A stretch of 64,000 nt of DNA, taken from positions 310,001 through 374,000 of the forward strand of contig NZ_JAHXGQ010000009.1 of NCBI RefSeq assembly GCF_019375475.1. Direction: 5' to 3'. The notes under the pieces are model-generated. The model was not told where the DNA came from and did no database searches. It saw only the letters and a list, made by a program, of their open reading frames with translations. This DNA is from Saccharothrix obliqua (GTDB lineage Bacteria; Actinomycetota; Actinomycetes; Mycobacteriales; Pseudonocardiaceae). A program made the position numbers and the translations under genes. Shown here piece by piece: positions 37,985-46,141 of the stretch; position 1 is the stretch's first letter, and every line of letters starts with the position of its first letter.

Positions 37985-38371
37985 GTGGCAGCCACCGACG
38001 AGGCACGACGGTTGGCGCTGGTCGCCGCTCACGCGGCGGCCGACAAGAAGGCGCACGACGTGATCGTGCTCGACGTGTCCGACCAACTCGTGATCACGGA
38101 CGTGTTCGTCATCGCGTCCGCTCAGAACGAGCGGCAGGTCGGCGCGATCGTGGACAACATCGAAGAGAAGCTGCGCGAGGCCGGTCGCAAGCCGGTCCGC
38201 CGTGAGGGCGCGCGCGAAGGCCGCTGGGTCCTGTTGGACTTCGTGGACGTCGTGGTGCACGTGCAGCACGTGGAGGAGCGCAGCTTCTACGGCCTCGAAC
38301 GGCTGTGGAAGGACTGCCCGCGCATCGAGTTCGACGCCGGCCCCGTCGCCGACGAGGTCGCCGAGGCATGA
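37985..38371 (+). CDS. rsfS: Ribosomal silencing factor RsfS
   Basis: 128 residues. Binds L14 and blocks subunit joining when nutrients are short. The core motifs are KKAHDVIVLDVSDQLVITDVFVIASA and REGRWVLLDFVDVVVHV. A GTG at 37985 with gaggag 4-9 bases upstream is chosen. The stop overlaps the ATG of the phosphatase gene (ATGA). Confidence 0.96.
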   Translation: MAATDEARRLALVAAHAAADKKAHDVIVLDVSDQLVITDVFVIASAQNERQVGAIVDNIEEKLREAGRKPVRREGAREGRWVLLDFVDVVVHVQHVEERSFYGLERLWKDCPRIEFDAGPVADEVAEA

Positions 38372-38982
38372 CATTGCACCGGCTCGTGCTGTGGCGGCAC
38401 GGTGAGACCGACTACAACGCGACCGGTCGCATGCAGGGCCACCTGGACTCGGCGTTGACCGAGACCGGGTGGAACCAGGCGCGGTTCGCGGTACCGGTGC
38501 TCGCCGGGTTCGCACCCGAGCTGGTGGTGGCCTCGGACCTGCGGCGCGCCCGCGACACGGCGACGGTGTTCACCTCCGCCACCGGCATCGAGCTGCGGGT
38601 CGACGAACGGCTCCGCGAGACCAACCTCGGCAAGTGGCAGGGCCTGACCGCGGACGAGATCGAGGTCGAGTGGCCCGGGATGCTCGACGCCTGGCGGGTG
38701 GACGGCACGATCGCGCCACCGGACGGCGAGCGGCGGGTCGAGGTCGCCGAGCGCGCGATGGCCGTGGTCGACGCGGTGGACGAGGAGTGCTCCGACACCG
38801 TGATGCTGTGCGCGCACGGCGGCTTGATCAGCGCGTTGACCGGGCGACTGCTGGATCTGCCCGTGGACCGGTGGGCGTTGTTCGGTGGCATCGGCAACTG
38901 CCACTGGACCGTCTTCACGCGACGTCCGCAGGGTGACGGGCGTTGGCGGTTGTCGTCGTACAACGCCGGAACCACCAGGTGA
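38368..38982 (+). CDS. gpgP: Histidine phosphatase, probable glucosyl-3-phosphoglycerate phosphatase
   Basis: 204 residues of the phosphoglycerate-mutase-like superfamily. The catalytic motif is WRHGETDYN with phosphohistidine at His11; the second His is in CAHGG. Position nadD-rsfS-this gene-octT-like-degV copies M. tuberculosis Rv2421c-Rv2417c, where the equivalent protein Rv2419c is GpgP, which dephosphorylates glucosyl-3-phosphoglycerate to glucosylglycerate. The specific function is therefore inferred from synteny; the fold is certain. Coupled to both neighbours by stop-start overlaps. Confidence 0.88.
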   Translation: MTLHRLVLWRHGETDYNATGRMQGHLDSALTETGWNQARFAVPVLAGFAPELVVASDLRRARDTATVFTSATGIELRVDERLRETNLGKWQGLTADEIEVEWPGMLDAWRVDGTIAPPDGERRVEVAERAMAVVDAVDEECSDTVMLCAHGGLISALTGRLLDLPVDRWALFGGIGNCHWTVFTRRPQGDGRWRLSSYNAGTTR

Positions 38983-39710
38983 GGCTGCTCGTCCTCGGCG
39001 ACTCGCTGACGTTCCACGGCCCGCAGGGGCCGTTGCCCGCGGACCACCCGAAGTTGTGGCCCAACGTGGCGGCGTCCGCGTTGGGCGGTCACGCGGAGCT
39101 GGCGGCGGGATTCGGGTGGACGGCTCGTGACGCGTGGTGGGCGTTGACCGGCGATCCACGCGTGTGGTCGCTGTTGCCGCGCACGGATGTGCTCGTGCTC
39201 GCCGTGGGGCACATGGACACGTTGCCGTCACCGTTGCCGACGTTCCTGCGTCACGGGCTGCGTTATCTGCGCCCGGACGGGCTCCGGCGGCGCGCCCGCC
39301 GCGCCTACCGGGCGCTGCTACCCGGGCTTTCCCGCTTGCTCGGTGGCTATCCGGTGGCGTTGCCGCCCCACCTCACCGTCCGTTACCTGGACTCGTGTGT
39401 CCGCTCGGTGCGTGCGTTGGAACCGGGGATTCGCGCGGTCGGCATGACCCCGGCCGTGCATCGGTCTCCGGTGTACGCCAACGTGCACACGGGACGTCCG
39501 GCGGCGGAGCGAGCTGTGCGTGCGTGGGCGTCCGGTGCCGACGTGCCGTTGTTGGACGTGCCGTCGCTCGTGGGCGACCACGTGCGGTCACGTCGCGGTA
39601 ACCCAGACGGTATGCATTGGGGCTGGGAAGGGCACATGCTCGTCGGCGAGGCCATGGCGGATCTCATCAGGTCCGTGGCGGTGGACCGCGCGGACAGGGC
39701 CGCGCCGTAG
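38979..39710 (+). CDS. SGNH-type acyltransferase, OctT-like
   Basis: 243 residues. LVLGDSLTFHG puts the SGNH nucleophile at Ser9, and DGMHWGWEGH near the C-terminus supplies the Asp-x-x-His pair. It occupies the place of M. tuberculosis Rv2418c, described as OctT, an octanoyltransferase acting on diglucosylglycerate in methylglucose lipopolysaccharide synthesis. The GTG start overlaps the phosphatase stop, tying it to the glucosylglycerate step. The acyl donor and acceptor here are inferred from synteny only. Confidence 0.82.
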   Translation: MRLLVLGDSLTFHGPQGPLPADHPKLWPNVAASALGGHAELAAGFGWTARDAWWALTGDPRVWSLLPRTDVLVLAVGHMDTLPSPLPTFLRHGLRYLRPDGLRRRARRAYRALLPGLSRLLGGYPVALPPHLTVRYLDSCVRSVRALEPGIRAVGMTPAVHRSPVYANVHTGRPAAERAVRAWASGADVPLLDVPSLVGDHVRSRRGNPDGMHWGWEGHMLVGEAMADLIRSVAVDRADRAAP

Positions 39711-39721
39711 TCTCGGTTCTC

Positions 39722-40561
39722 GTGTCCATCGCCATAGTCACCGACTCCACGGCGTACCTGCCCGATGGATTCGCCGAGCGACACGGCATCCGAGTCGTTC
39801 CGTTGCACGTCGCGGTGGACGGGCGAAGTGTGCTCGACGGCGTCGACTTCGGCCCGGCCGAACTCGCCGTCGCCCTCGGTGAGCACCGCCGTGTCACCAC
39901 CTCCAGGCCCACCCCCGGCGAGCTGGCCGCGGTGTACCAGTCGGTACTCGGGGAGGGTGTGGACGAGATCGTGTCGGTGCACCTGTCGCGTGAGCTTTCG
40001 GGCACGTGGGAGGCGGCTCGCCTGGCCGCGGACGAGGTCGCGCCGGACCGGATCCGGGTCGTCGACTCGCGAGCCACCGGCATGGGGCTCGGCTTCGCGG
40101 CGCTGGCGGCGAGCGCGGTGGGCGACGCGGTCGGCGCCGAGGAAGCCGCCGTGCGAGCCGCCCGCCGGGTCCGGATGTTCTTCTGCGTGGACACGCTCGA
40201 CCACCTGCGGCGCGGCGGGCGGATCGGCGCGGCGGCGGCCCTGGTCGGCACGGCGCTGGCGGTCAAGCCCCTGCTGCACGTGGACGACGGTCGGATCGTG
40301 CCGCTGGAGAAGGTGCGCACGACCGGTCGCGCGATCGGCCGCTTGGTCGACCTCGCGGCCACCGCCGCCGGCACCGGACCGGTGGGCCTCGCGGTGCACC
40401 ACCTCGCCGCACCGGAGCGCGCGGCCGAGCTGGCGTCCCGCCTCGACGAGCGGGTGCCGGGCTCGACCGGATGCCTGATTTCCGAAGTGGGAGCGGTGAT
40501 CGGGGCCCACACCGGCCCCGGTGTGCTGGGCGTGGTGGTGCTGCCCGGCGGCTACGAGTAG
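39722..40561 (+). CDS. DegV-family fatty-acid-binding protein
   Basis: 279 residues. IAIVTDSTAYLP at the N-terminus, TTSRPTPGEL, HLSRELSGTWEAA and DTLDHLRRGGRIG are the DegV family motifs. DegV/FakB proteins bind a single fatty acid and present it to a fatty-acid kinase, though no fakA homologue lies in this window. GTG start 12 bases after the previous stop, consistent with one transcript from nadD. Confidence 0.93.
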   Translation: MSIAIVTDSTAYLPDGFAERHGIRVVPLHVAVDGRSVLDGVDFGPAELAVALGEHRRVTTSRPTPGELAAVYQSVLGEGVDEIVSVHLSRELSGTWEAARLAADEVAPDRIRVVDSRATGMGLGFAALAASAVGDAVGAEEAAVRAARRVRMFFCVDTLDHLRRGGRIGAAAALVGTALAVKPLLHVDDGRIVPLEKVRTTGRAIGRLVDLAATAAGTGPVGLAVHHLAAPERAAELASRLDERVPGSTGCLISEVGAVIGAHTGPGVLGVVVLPGGYE

Positions 40562-40646
40562 CCGAGTTATCCACAGCCCCTCTCCGCTGTCCACAGATTT
40601 CAAATCGCCCTGTCCCCGCTGCTCCAACCGGCCTAATCTCGCTCAC

Positions 40647-41360
40647 ATGTTCGAAGAGAACCCGAATCCCGCAGCAGCCCGACTCGACGCCCTGATCGCC
40701 AAGAACCAGGGCAAGCACCGCGCCGACGACACCCCGCTGGTGGTGTTCGCGTCCGCGTCCGGCGAACCCGGCCGGTCGGGGCGGTGGCGCGCGCTCGTGG
40801 ACCGCTGGCGGCCCGGTGCCGCGTTACCCCGTCGTCCCGTGCTCTACGCCGGCGTACTGGCAGGCGTGGCACTGGCCGTCGCGCTCAGCCTGTGGTGGCA
40901 GCGACCGGAACCCGAATCGTCTCCACCGCTGCCGGCCGCGGCGGAGACCACCAGCACCCCTGAGCACGTGGTGGTCAACGTCGTGGGAGAAGTCCCCAAA
41001 CCAGGTCTGGTCACGGTCACCAGCGGCGCGCGCGTCGCCGACGCCGTCCAGGCGGCCGGCGGTCCCAACCCGAACGCCGACCTCCGCGGCCTGAACCTGG
41101 CGCGCCGCGTCACCGACGGCGAGCAGATCGCCGTGGGCGTCCCACCGCCGAGCGCGGAAGGCCGCCCCGCGCTCGTCAACATCAACACCGCCACGAAGGA
41201 GCAATTGGACGCACTACCCGGCATCGGACCCGTGACCGCGCAACGGATCGTGGATCGCCGCCAGAAACGCGGTCCGTTCACGGCCATCGAACAGCTCGGC
41301 GAGATCGAAGGGATAGGTGACGCGAAACTGGCCAAGCTCAGCGACCTGGTCCAGCTCTGA
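40647..41360 (+). CDS. comEA: ComEA-family DNA-binding competence protein
   Basis: 237 residues. A cytoplasmic N-terminus, one membrane helix (VLYAGVLAGVALAVALSLWW), a SLBB-like domain (VVNVVGEVPKPGLVTV) and a C-terminal pair of helix-hairpin-helix motifs (VNINTATKEQLDALPGIGPV, then IEGIGDAKLAKLSDL). In naturally competent bacteria ComEA binds incoming double-stranded DNA outside the membrane. The ATG at 40647 is chosen over a longer frame. In M. tuberculosis eis lies between degV and comEA; here it is absent. Confidence 0.94.
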   Translation: MFEENPNPAAARLDALIAKNQGKHRADDTPLVVFASASGEPGRSGRWRALVDRWRPGAALPRRPVLYAGVLAGVALAVALSLWWQRPEPESSPPLPAAAETTSTPEHVVVNVVGEVPKPGLVTVTSGARVADAVQAAGGPNPNADLRGLNLARRVTDGEQIAVGVPPPSAEGRPALVNINTATKEQLDALPGIGPVTAQRIVDRRQKRGPFTAIEQLGEIEGIGDAKLAKLSDLVQL

Positions 41361-41698
41361 CCCCAGCCCCGGGTCGCATCCACCACCGATCGCCAGGCAC
41401 GGTCCGCGGCAGCACCACGCGGAACCGGCCTGCCGGAACAACACCGGGCAGTGGTCGCCGCTCCGACCAACCCGCCGGCCGCTGCCCGGACACCGCCCAC
41501 TCCACCGATACCCGCTGTGCCACCTCTGGAACCCGCGCTACCTCGTTCAGCCGTTCCAGCCCAGGTGGTTCCGCCAGGTGACCCCGCCCAGGTGATCGCG
41601 CCCAAGTGATTTCGCCTCAAGTGATTTCGCCCAGCCACTTACCGCACAACCCCGCCACGAGGCGACAAGCCTGTCGGCGACGACGAAAGGAGAACTCC
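41361..41698. other. Spacer between comEA and comEC with direct repeats
   Basis: 338 bases with no supported gene. The right part has short degenerate direct repeats at 41561-41633. Relatives normally have comEC right after comEA. Confidence 0.5.
41561..41633. repeat. Degenerate 14-15-bp direct repeats upstream of comEC
   Basis: Successive units resemble caggtgatcgcgcc: caggtggttccgc, caggtgaccccgcc, caggtgatcgcgcc, caagtgatttcgcct and caagtgatttcgccc. The last two are nearly identical. Confidence 0.7.
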
Positions 41699-41794
41699 AT
41701 GATCCGACCGATAGCGCGCCGCAGCGCCGTACACCGAGCCCAGCACCGCTCCAAGGGCGTCGATCGCAGCCCTGACCGGCGAAGCGGGCCGTGA
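41699..41794 (+). CDS. 31-residue basic micro-ORF coupled to comEC
   Basis: ATG at 41699 with a strong aaaggag site 6 bases ahead. The peptide begins MIRPIARRSAVHRAQHR and is very basic. Its TGA overlaps the comEC GTG (GTGA). comEC itself has no other good ribosome binding site, so translation of this micro-ORF may drive comEC by termination-reinitiation. No homologue recognised. Confidence 0.5.
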   Translation: MIRPIARRSAVHRAQHRSKGVDRSPDRRSGP

Positions 41795-44070
41795 GCCCCC
41801 GCGCCTACCTCGTACCGGCGGCGCTGGCGGTCTGGTCCACCGCACTGACCGGCCTGCTCTGGACGTGGTGGGCGGGTGTCGCGATCGGACTCCTCGCCGC
41901 CGCGGTGGGCGGCGTGGCGCTTCGCAGGTGGCGGCCGGCCGCGATGGCGATCGCGGTCGTCGGGCCGGTCGCGGCGTGCTGGATCGGCGTGCAGGCGCAC
42001 GAAGCGGCCCATCACCCGCTTCGTGCGGCGGCCGGGCACGGTGGTGCCACCACGTTGCGGCTGGAGCTGGCCGACCGGCCGCGCGGCGTCCGGACGAACG
42101 GGTTCGGTTCCCGCGCGGGCGGTGTCGAGCTGGTCCTGGTGCGCGCGACGTTGGTGGGCGACGGCGGCCGGGTGACGGTGCTCGCGCCGGCGGCGTCGTG
42201 GCGGGAGTTGTTGCCAGGACAGGAACTCTCGGCACGAGGCACGTTGGTGGCGGCGCGGTCGGGCGAGCTGACGGTGGCCGTGCTCCGGGTGCGTGGTCCG
42301 CCGCGTGAGGTCACGCCCGCGCCGGTGTGGCAGCAGGCGGCGGAGGCGCTGCGGGCCGGGTTGAGGGACGCGAGCGGCACCCTCGACCCCGAACCCGCCG
42401 GGTTGCTGCCCGCGCTGGTCGTCGGTGACACGTCGGGCCTGTCGCCCAGGGTGGTGGACGAGTTCCGCACCTCGGGCCTGGCGCACGTGCTGGCGGTCAG
42501 CGGGGCGAACCTGGCCATCCTGTGCGGAGCGGTGTTGTTGCTGCTCAGGCTGGCGCAGTTCGGTCCACGTGGCCGGGCGGCGGGTGCGATGGCGGCACTG
42601 GTCGGGTTCGTCGTGCTGGCCGGTCCGGAGCCGAGCGTGCTGCGTGCCGCGGTGATGGGCGCGATCGCGTTGCTCGCCCTGGTGCTGGGTCGGGAGCGGT
42701 CGGCGTTGCCCGCGCTCGCCGCCGGGGTGGTCCTGCTGGTGCTGTACGACCCGGAACTGGCGGTCGACGCGGGGTTCGGGTTGTCCGTGGTGGCCACCGC
42801 GGCGCTGGTGCTGCTGGCACCGCGGTGGGCGGCTTGGTTGCGGGACCGGGGTGTGCCGGTCGGGTTGGCCGAGGCGTTGGCGGTGCCCGCGGCGGCGAAC
42901 CTGGCCACCGCACCGCTGGTGGCCGGGATCTCCGGTCAGGTGAGCCTCGTGGCGGTCGTGGCGAACCTGCTGGTCGGACCGCTGGTCGCGCCGGCGACGG
43001 TGCTCGGGGTGCTGGCGGCCGTGGTCGCGCAGGTGCACCTGGACACCGCGCGGTTCGTGGTCGAGATCGCCGGTCCGGCCGTGTGGTGGCTGATCGTCGT
43101 CGGTCGGCACGCGGCGACGGTGCCCGGTGCGTCGGTGGCGTGGCCCGCGGGCTGGCTGGGCGGGGTGCTGCTGGCGGGTGCGGTGCTGGCGGCGTACGGC
43201 GTGCTGCGGCTTCGTCGGGCTCGCGCGCTGGTGGTGGCGGTGGTCGCCGGTGCGGCCGTCGTGCTGGTCCCGGTCGGCGTGGTCTCGTCGCGGTGGCCGG
43301 GGGCGGACTGGGCCGTCGTGGCGTGCGACGTGGGGCAGGGCGACGCGGTCGTCCTCGCCACGGCGGAGCGCGACCGGGCCGTGCTGGTCGACACCGGGCC
43401 GGAACCCGCCTCGGTGTTGGCGTGCCTGCGGCGGTTGGGCGTGCGGCGACTGCCGTTGGTGGTGCTGAGCCACCTCCACGCCGACCACATCGGTGGGCTG
43501 GCGGCGGTGTTGGCGGAACGAGGGGTCGGCGCGGTGGCCGTGGGGCCGTCGCGACAGCCGGAGTGGGCGTGGAAGGAGGTGCGGGCGCTGGCGCGGGCCG
43601 CCGGGGTCCAGGTGCTCGAACTGGGAGTCGGTCGGCGGTTGAGCTGGCCGGGGCTGGAGATCGACGTGGTCGGGCCGCGTGTGGTCCCGACCGGAGAGGA
43701 GAACACGGCGGTCAACGACGCGTCGGTGGTGCTGCGGGCGTCCACGGCGGCCGGGCGGGTGCTGTTGACCGGTGATGTGGAGCTTGCCGGGCAGGCCGCG
43801 TTGCTCGGCGGGCACACCGACCTGAGGGCCGACGTGCTCAAGGTCCCACACCACGGGTCGAGGTTCTCGTCGCCGGAGTTCCTGGCGGCGGTCCGGCCTC
43901 GGGTGGCGTTGGTGAGCGTCGGCGCGAAGAACCGCTACGGCCACCCCAGCGGGCCGCTGATCGACGCGATGGCGCGCCAAGGCGTGCAGGTGCTGCGCAC
44001 CGACCGGGACGGCGACACCGCCGTCCTGCCCGGCCCGCAAGGGCCACGGGTCGCCCGACGGGGCGGCTGA
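41791..44070 (+). CDS. comEC: ComEC/Rec2-family DNA-uptake channel protein
   Basis: 759 residues. An N-terminal membrane helix pair and DUF4131-like domain, a central multi-helix Competence domain (FRTSGLAHVLAVSGANLAIL and GPEPSVLRAAVMG are diagnostic), and a C-terminal metallo-beta-lactamase-like domain (DVGQGDAVVLAT, LSHLHADHIGG, VPHHGSRFSSPEF). In competent bacteria it forms the inner-membrane channel for single-stranded DNA. GTG start inside the micro-ORF stop. Confidence 0.95.
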   Translation: MSPRAYLVPAALAVWSTALTGLLWTWWAGVAIGLLAAAVGGVALRRWRPAAMAIAVVGPVAACWIGVQAHEAAHHPLRAAAGHGGATTLRLELADRPRGVRTNGFGSRAGGVELVLVRATLVGDGGRVTVLAPAASWRELLPGQELSARGTLVAARSGELTVAVLRVRGPPREVTPAPVWQQAAEALRAGLRDASGTLDPEPAGLLPALVVGDTSGLSPRVVDEFRTSGLAHVLAVSGANLAILCGAVLLLLRLAQFGPRGRAAGAMAALVGFVVLAGPEPSVLRAAVMGAIALLALVLGRERSALPALAAGVVLLVLYDPELAVDAGFGLSVVATAALVLLAPRWAAWLRDRGVPVGLAEALAVPAAANLATAPLVAGISGQVSLVAVVANLLVGPLVAPATVLGVLAAVVAQVHLDTARFVVEIAGPAVWWLIVVGRHAATVPGASVAWPAGWLGGVLLAGAVLAAYGVLRLRRARALVVAVVAGAAVVLVPVGVVSSRWPGADWAVVACDVGQGDAVVLATAERDRAVLVDTGPEPASVLACLRRLGVRRLPLVVLSHLHADHIGGLAAVLAERGVGAVAVGPSRQPEWAWKEVRALARAAGVQVLELGVGRRLSWPGLEIDVVGPRVVPTGEENTAVNDASVVLRASTAAGRVLLTGDVELAGQAALLGGHTDLRADVLKVPHHGSRFSSPEFLAAVRPRVALVSVGAKNRYGHPSGPLIDAMARQGVQVLRTDRDGDTAVLPGPQGPRVARRGG

Positions 44071-44129
44071 ACGAACGACGGCGGCGGAACGGCCGTCGAC
44101 CTGGAACACCGTCCGAAAAGGAGAAGGCA

Positions 44130-44603
44130 ATGCAGGAAACCGGGAAGACGACGGGGAAGTACGACACGTGGGTCCGGCTGCACACCGGCTGGTCGCCGCG
44201 TCAGGTCGGGTGGGCGTTGTGGCAGCCCGGTTACGTCGCCCATCCATGGCCGCGTGACGAGTTGCGACCGTCGTTCACCTTCTACATCTGCGAGGAGCTG
44301 CGAACGGGTAGGCGCGGGATCACGGCGCGGGCAATCGTGACCAAGACCGTGGGCACGATCAAGGTGTCGACGCCCGAGGAGGCGTACGGGGTGATCGCCG
44401 AGCACCTGTTCGACGACGACCTGACGATCATGCCGGAGGACTGGCGGGCCAACCGGTACAACGGGCACAAGTCGTCCGCGCCGTGGCCACAGCAGTTGAC
44501 GGCGTGGCGGGCGGAAACCGAGGAGGTCGGGCCGTACGTGCTGCCGGACCTGGCGTCGTTCCCGCGCACCGGGTGGTTGCGGACGTCGGCGATCGCCTTG
44601 TGA
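44130..44603 (+). CDS. Hypothetical protein
   Basis: 157 residues, ATG preceded by aaaaggagaa at good spacing. Trp-rich and mixed alpha/beta (WVRLHTGWSPRQVGWALWQPG; SFTFYICEELRTGRRGITAR). No signal peptide, membrane helix or family recognised. Convergent with the thrC-like gene; a shared hairpin terminator sits between them. Confidence 0.7.
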   Translation: MQETGKTTGKYDTWVRLHTGWSPRQVGWALWQPGYVAHPWPRDELRPSFTFYICEELRTGRRGITARAIVTKTVGTIKVSTPEEAYGVIAEHLFDDDLTIMPEDWRANRYNGHKSSAPWPQQLTAWRAETEEVGPYVLPDLASFPRTGWLRTSAIAL

Positions 44604-44608
44604 CCGGG

Positions 44609-44643
44609 CGGCCTGCGCGCCGCAGATCGGGGCGCGCAGGCCG
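44609..44643. terminator. Bidirectional terminator hairpin
   Basis: Perfect 13-bp stem cggcctgcgcgcc / ggcgcgcaggccg with a 9-base loop, between the convergent hypothetical gene and the thrC-like gene. Confidence 0.75.
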
Positions 44644-44654
44644 GGCGGGTCCGG

Positions 44655-45917
44655 TCAGTCCTTGAGGGCGTTCAGCACGGCCTCGGCCGACGGCGGCACG
44701 TTGGCGCGCGGGCCGACGCGGTCGCCGAGGGCGTCGAGGGTCTTGAGGCCGTCGCCGGTGATCAGCAGGACGGTCTCGGCGTCGGGGTCGAGCTGCCCGG
44801 TCTCGATGAGCTTCTTCGCCGTGGCAACGGTCACACCGCCGGCGGTCTCGGCGAAGATGCCCTCGGTCCGGGCCAGCAGCCGGATGCCCTCGACGACCTC
44901 TTCGTCGGTGACGTCCTCGATCGCGCCGTTGGTGCGGCGGACCGCGTCGAGGACGTACGGGCCGTCGGCCGGGGCACCGATCGCGAGCGATCGCGCGATT
45001 GTGTCCGGGCGGACCGGGGAGACGACGTCATGACCCGCCTTGAAGGCCGCCGCCACCGGTGAGCACCCGGTGGCCTGGGCGCCGAAGACCCGGTACGGGG
45101 TGGCCTCGACCAGGCCGAGTTCGCTGAACTCGCGGAACGCCTTGTCGACCTTCGTGAGCTGCGAGCCGGACGCGATGGGCACCACGACCTGGTCGGGCAG
45201 CCGCCAGCCCAGCTGCTCGGCCACCTCGTAACCCAGGGTCTTCGAGCCCTCGGCGTAGTAGGGGCGGACGTTGACGTTGACGAACGCCCAGTCCTCGTGT
45301 TCGGCGGCCAGCTCCTGCGCGAGGCGGTTCACGTCGTCGTAGTTGCCGTCGACGGTGATCAGGTTGCCGTCGTAGACGGCGGTCATGAGGATCTTGGCCT
45401 GCTCAAGGGAGGAGGGGACGAGCACGACCGACTGCCAGCCCGCGCGGGCGGCGGCTGCCGCGACGGCGTTGGCCAGGTTGCCGGTGGAGGGGCAGGCGAG
45501 CACCTTGAAGCCCAGCTCACGGGCGGCGGCGAGGGCGACGCCCACGACGCGGTCCTTGAACGAGTGGGTGGGGTTGCCGGTGTCGTCCTTCACCCAGACC
45601 TTGCGCACGCCCAGCGCCTTGGCGAGGCGGTCGGCCTCGACGAGACGGGTGTGGCCGGGGTTGGTGTTGGGGTGGGCCTCGACGTTCGAGGGCACCGGGA
45701 GCAGGCCGCGGTAGCGCCAGATCGACCGGGGGCCCGCCTCGATGTCCTCGCGGCGGACGCGGCCGAAGTCGTAGGCGACTTCCAGCGGCCCGAAACACTC
45801 GAGACAGGCGTATTCCGGGGCGAGGGGCGTCTCGTGGCCGCACTCGCGACACGAGAGGGCCCGAGCCGGACCGAGGTCGAAGGAGGTGGTGGCCGAAGGC
45901 ACACTGACAGCAGTCAT
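44655..45917 (-). CDS. thrC: Threonine-synthase-like PLP enzyme under a SAM riboswitch
   Basis: 420 residues, fold-type II PLP enzyme. A Cys-rich N-terminal segment (CRECG and CLECFG) resembles a zinc ribbon. The PLP lysine is Lys121 in THSFKDRVV, PLP phosphate contacts lie in CPSTGNLANAV, and the C-terminal motif reads LLITGDGLKT. Canonical ThrC converts O-phosphohomoserine to threonine. This gene stands alone, outside a hom-thrC-thrB operon, and its leader is a SAM-I-type riboswitch, which fits methionine metabolism better. Start ATG at 45917 (MTAVSVPSATT) with GAGGAG 10 bases ahead. It may be a second thrC paralogue with another acceptor, such as a sulfur donor. Confidence 0.85.
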   Translation of the reverse strand: MTAVSVPSATTSFDLGPARALSCRECGHETPLAPEYACLECFGPLEVAYDFGRVRREDIEAGPRSIWRYRGLLPVPSNVEAHPNTNPGHTRLVEADRLAKALGVRKVWVKDDTGNPTHSFKDRVVGVALAAARELGFKVLACPSTGNLANAVAAAAARAGWQSVVLVPSSLEQAKILMTAVYDGNLITVDGNYDDVNRLAQELAAEHEDWAFVNVNVRPYYAEGSKTLGYEVAEQLGWRLPDQVVVPIASGSQLTKVDKAFREFSELGLVEATPYRVFGAQATGCSPVAAAFKAGHDVVSPVRPDTIARSLAIGAPADGPYVLDAVRRTNGAIEDVTDEEVVEGIRLLARTEGIFAETAGGVTVATAKKLIETGQLDPDAETVLLITGDGLKTLDALGDRVGPRANVPPSAEAVLNALKD

Positions 45918-45930
45918 CGTGAGGTATCTC

Positions 45931-46042
45931 CTCATCTTTCCCGCGCCTCGCGGGTCGGAATTGGCACCGTGATCGCCAGCGGACGCTGCGCGACGGGTTG
46001 CCGGGGCTTCTTCGGGCCGATCCCTCTGCCCCTCTGGATGAG
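45931..46042 (-). promoter_or_regulatory. SAM riboswitch (S-box) in the thrC-like leader
   Basis: Reading the minus strand from 46042: CTCATC forms P1 with GATGAG at 45936-45931. The conserved CAGAGGG and GATCGGCCCGAAGAAGCCCC match P2 with its kink-turn, followed by CGGCAACC. P3 lies in the GTCGC...GCGAT region. GGTGCCAATTCC is the conserved J3/4-P4 core, P4 is CCCGCG-AGG-CGCGGG, and the element closes with AAAGATGAG. This is the SAM-I/S-box consensus almost base for base. The 3' strand of P1 runs into the gene's ribosome binding site, so control of translation initiation is likely; 14 bases separate the riboswitch from the start codon. Confidence 0.95.
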
Positions 46043-46141
46043 CGGTATTCGGTTGTGGCTTCAACTTACGACACGATCCCGTCCTTCAGCCAGTTCCGTC
46101 CACCATCCGGACGAGGATCGGGCCGTGGGAGGATCGGCTCC

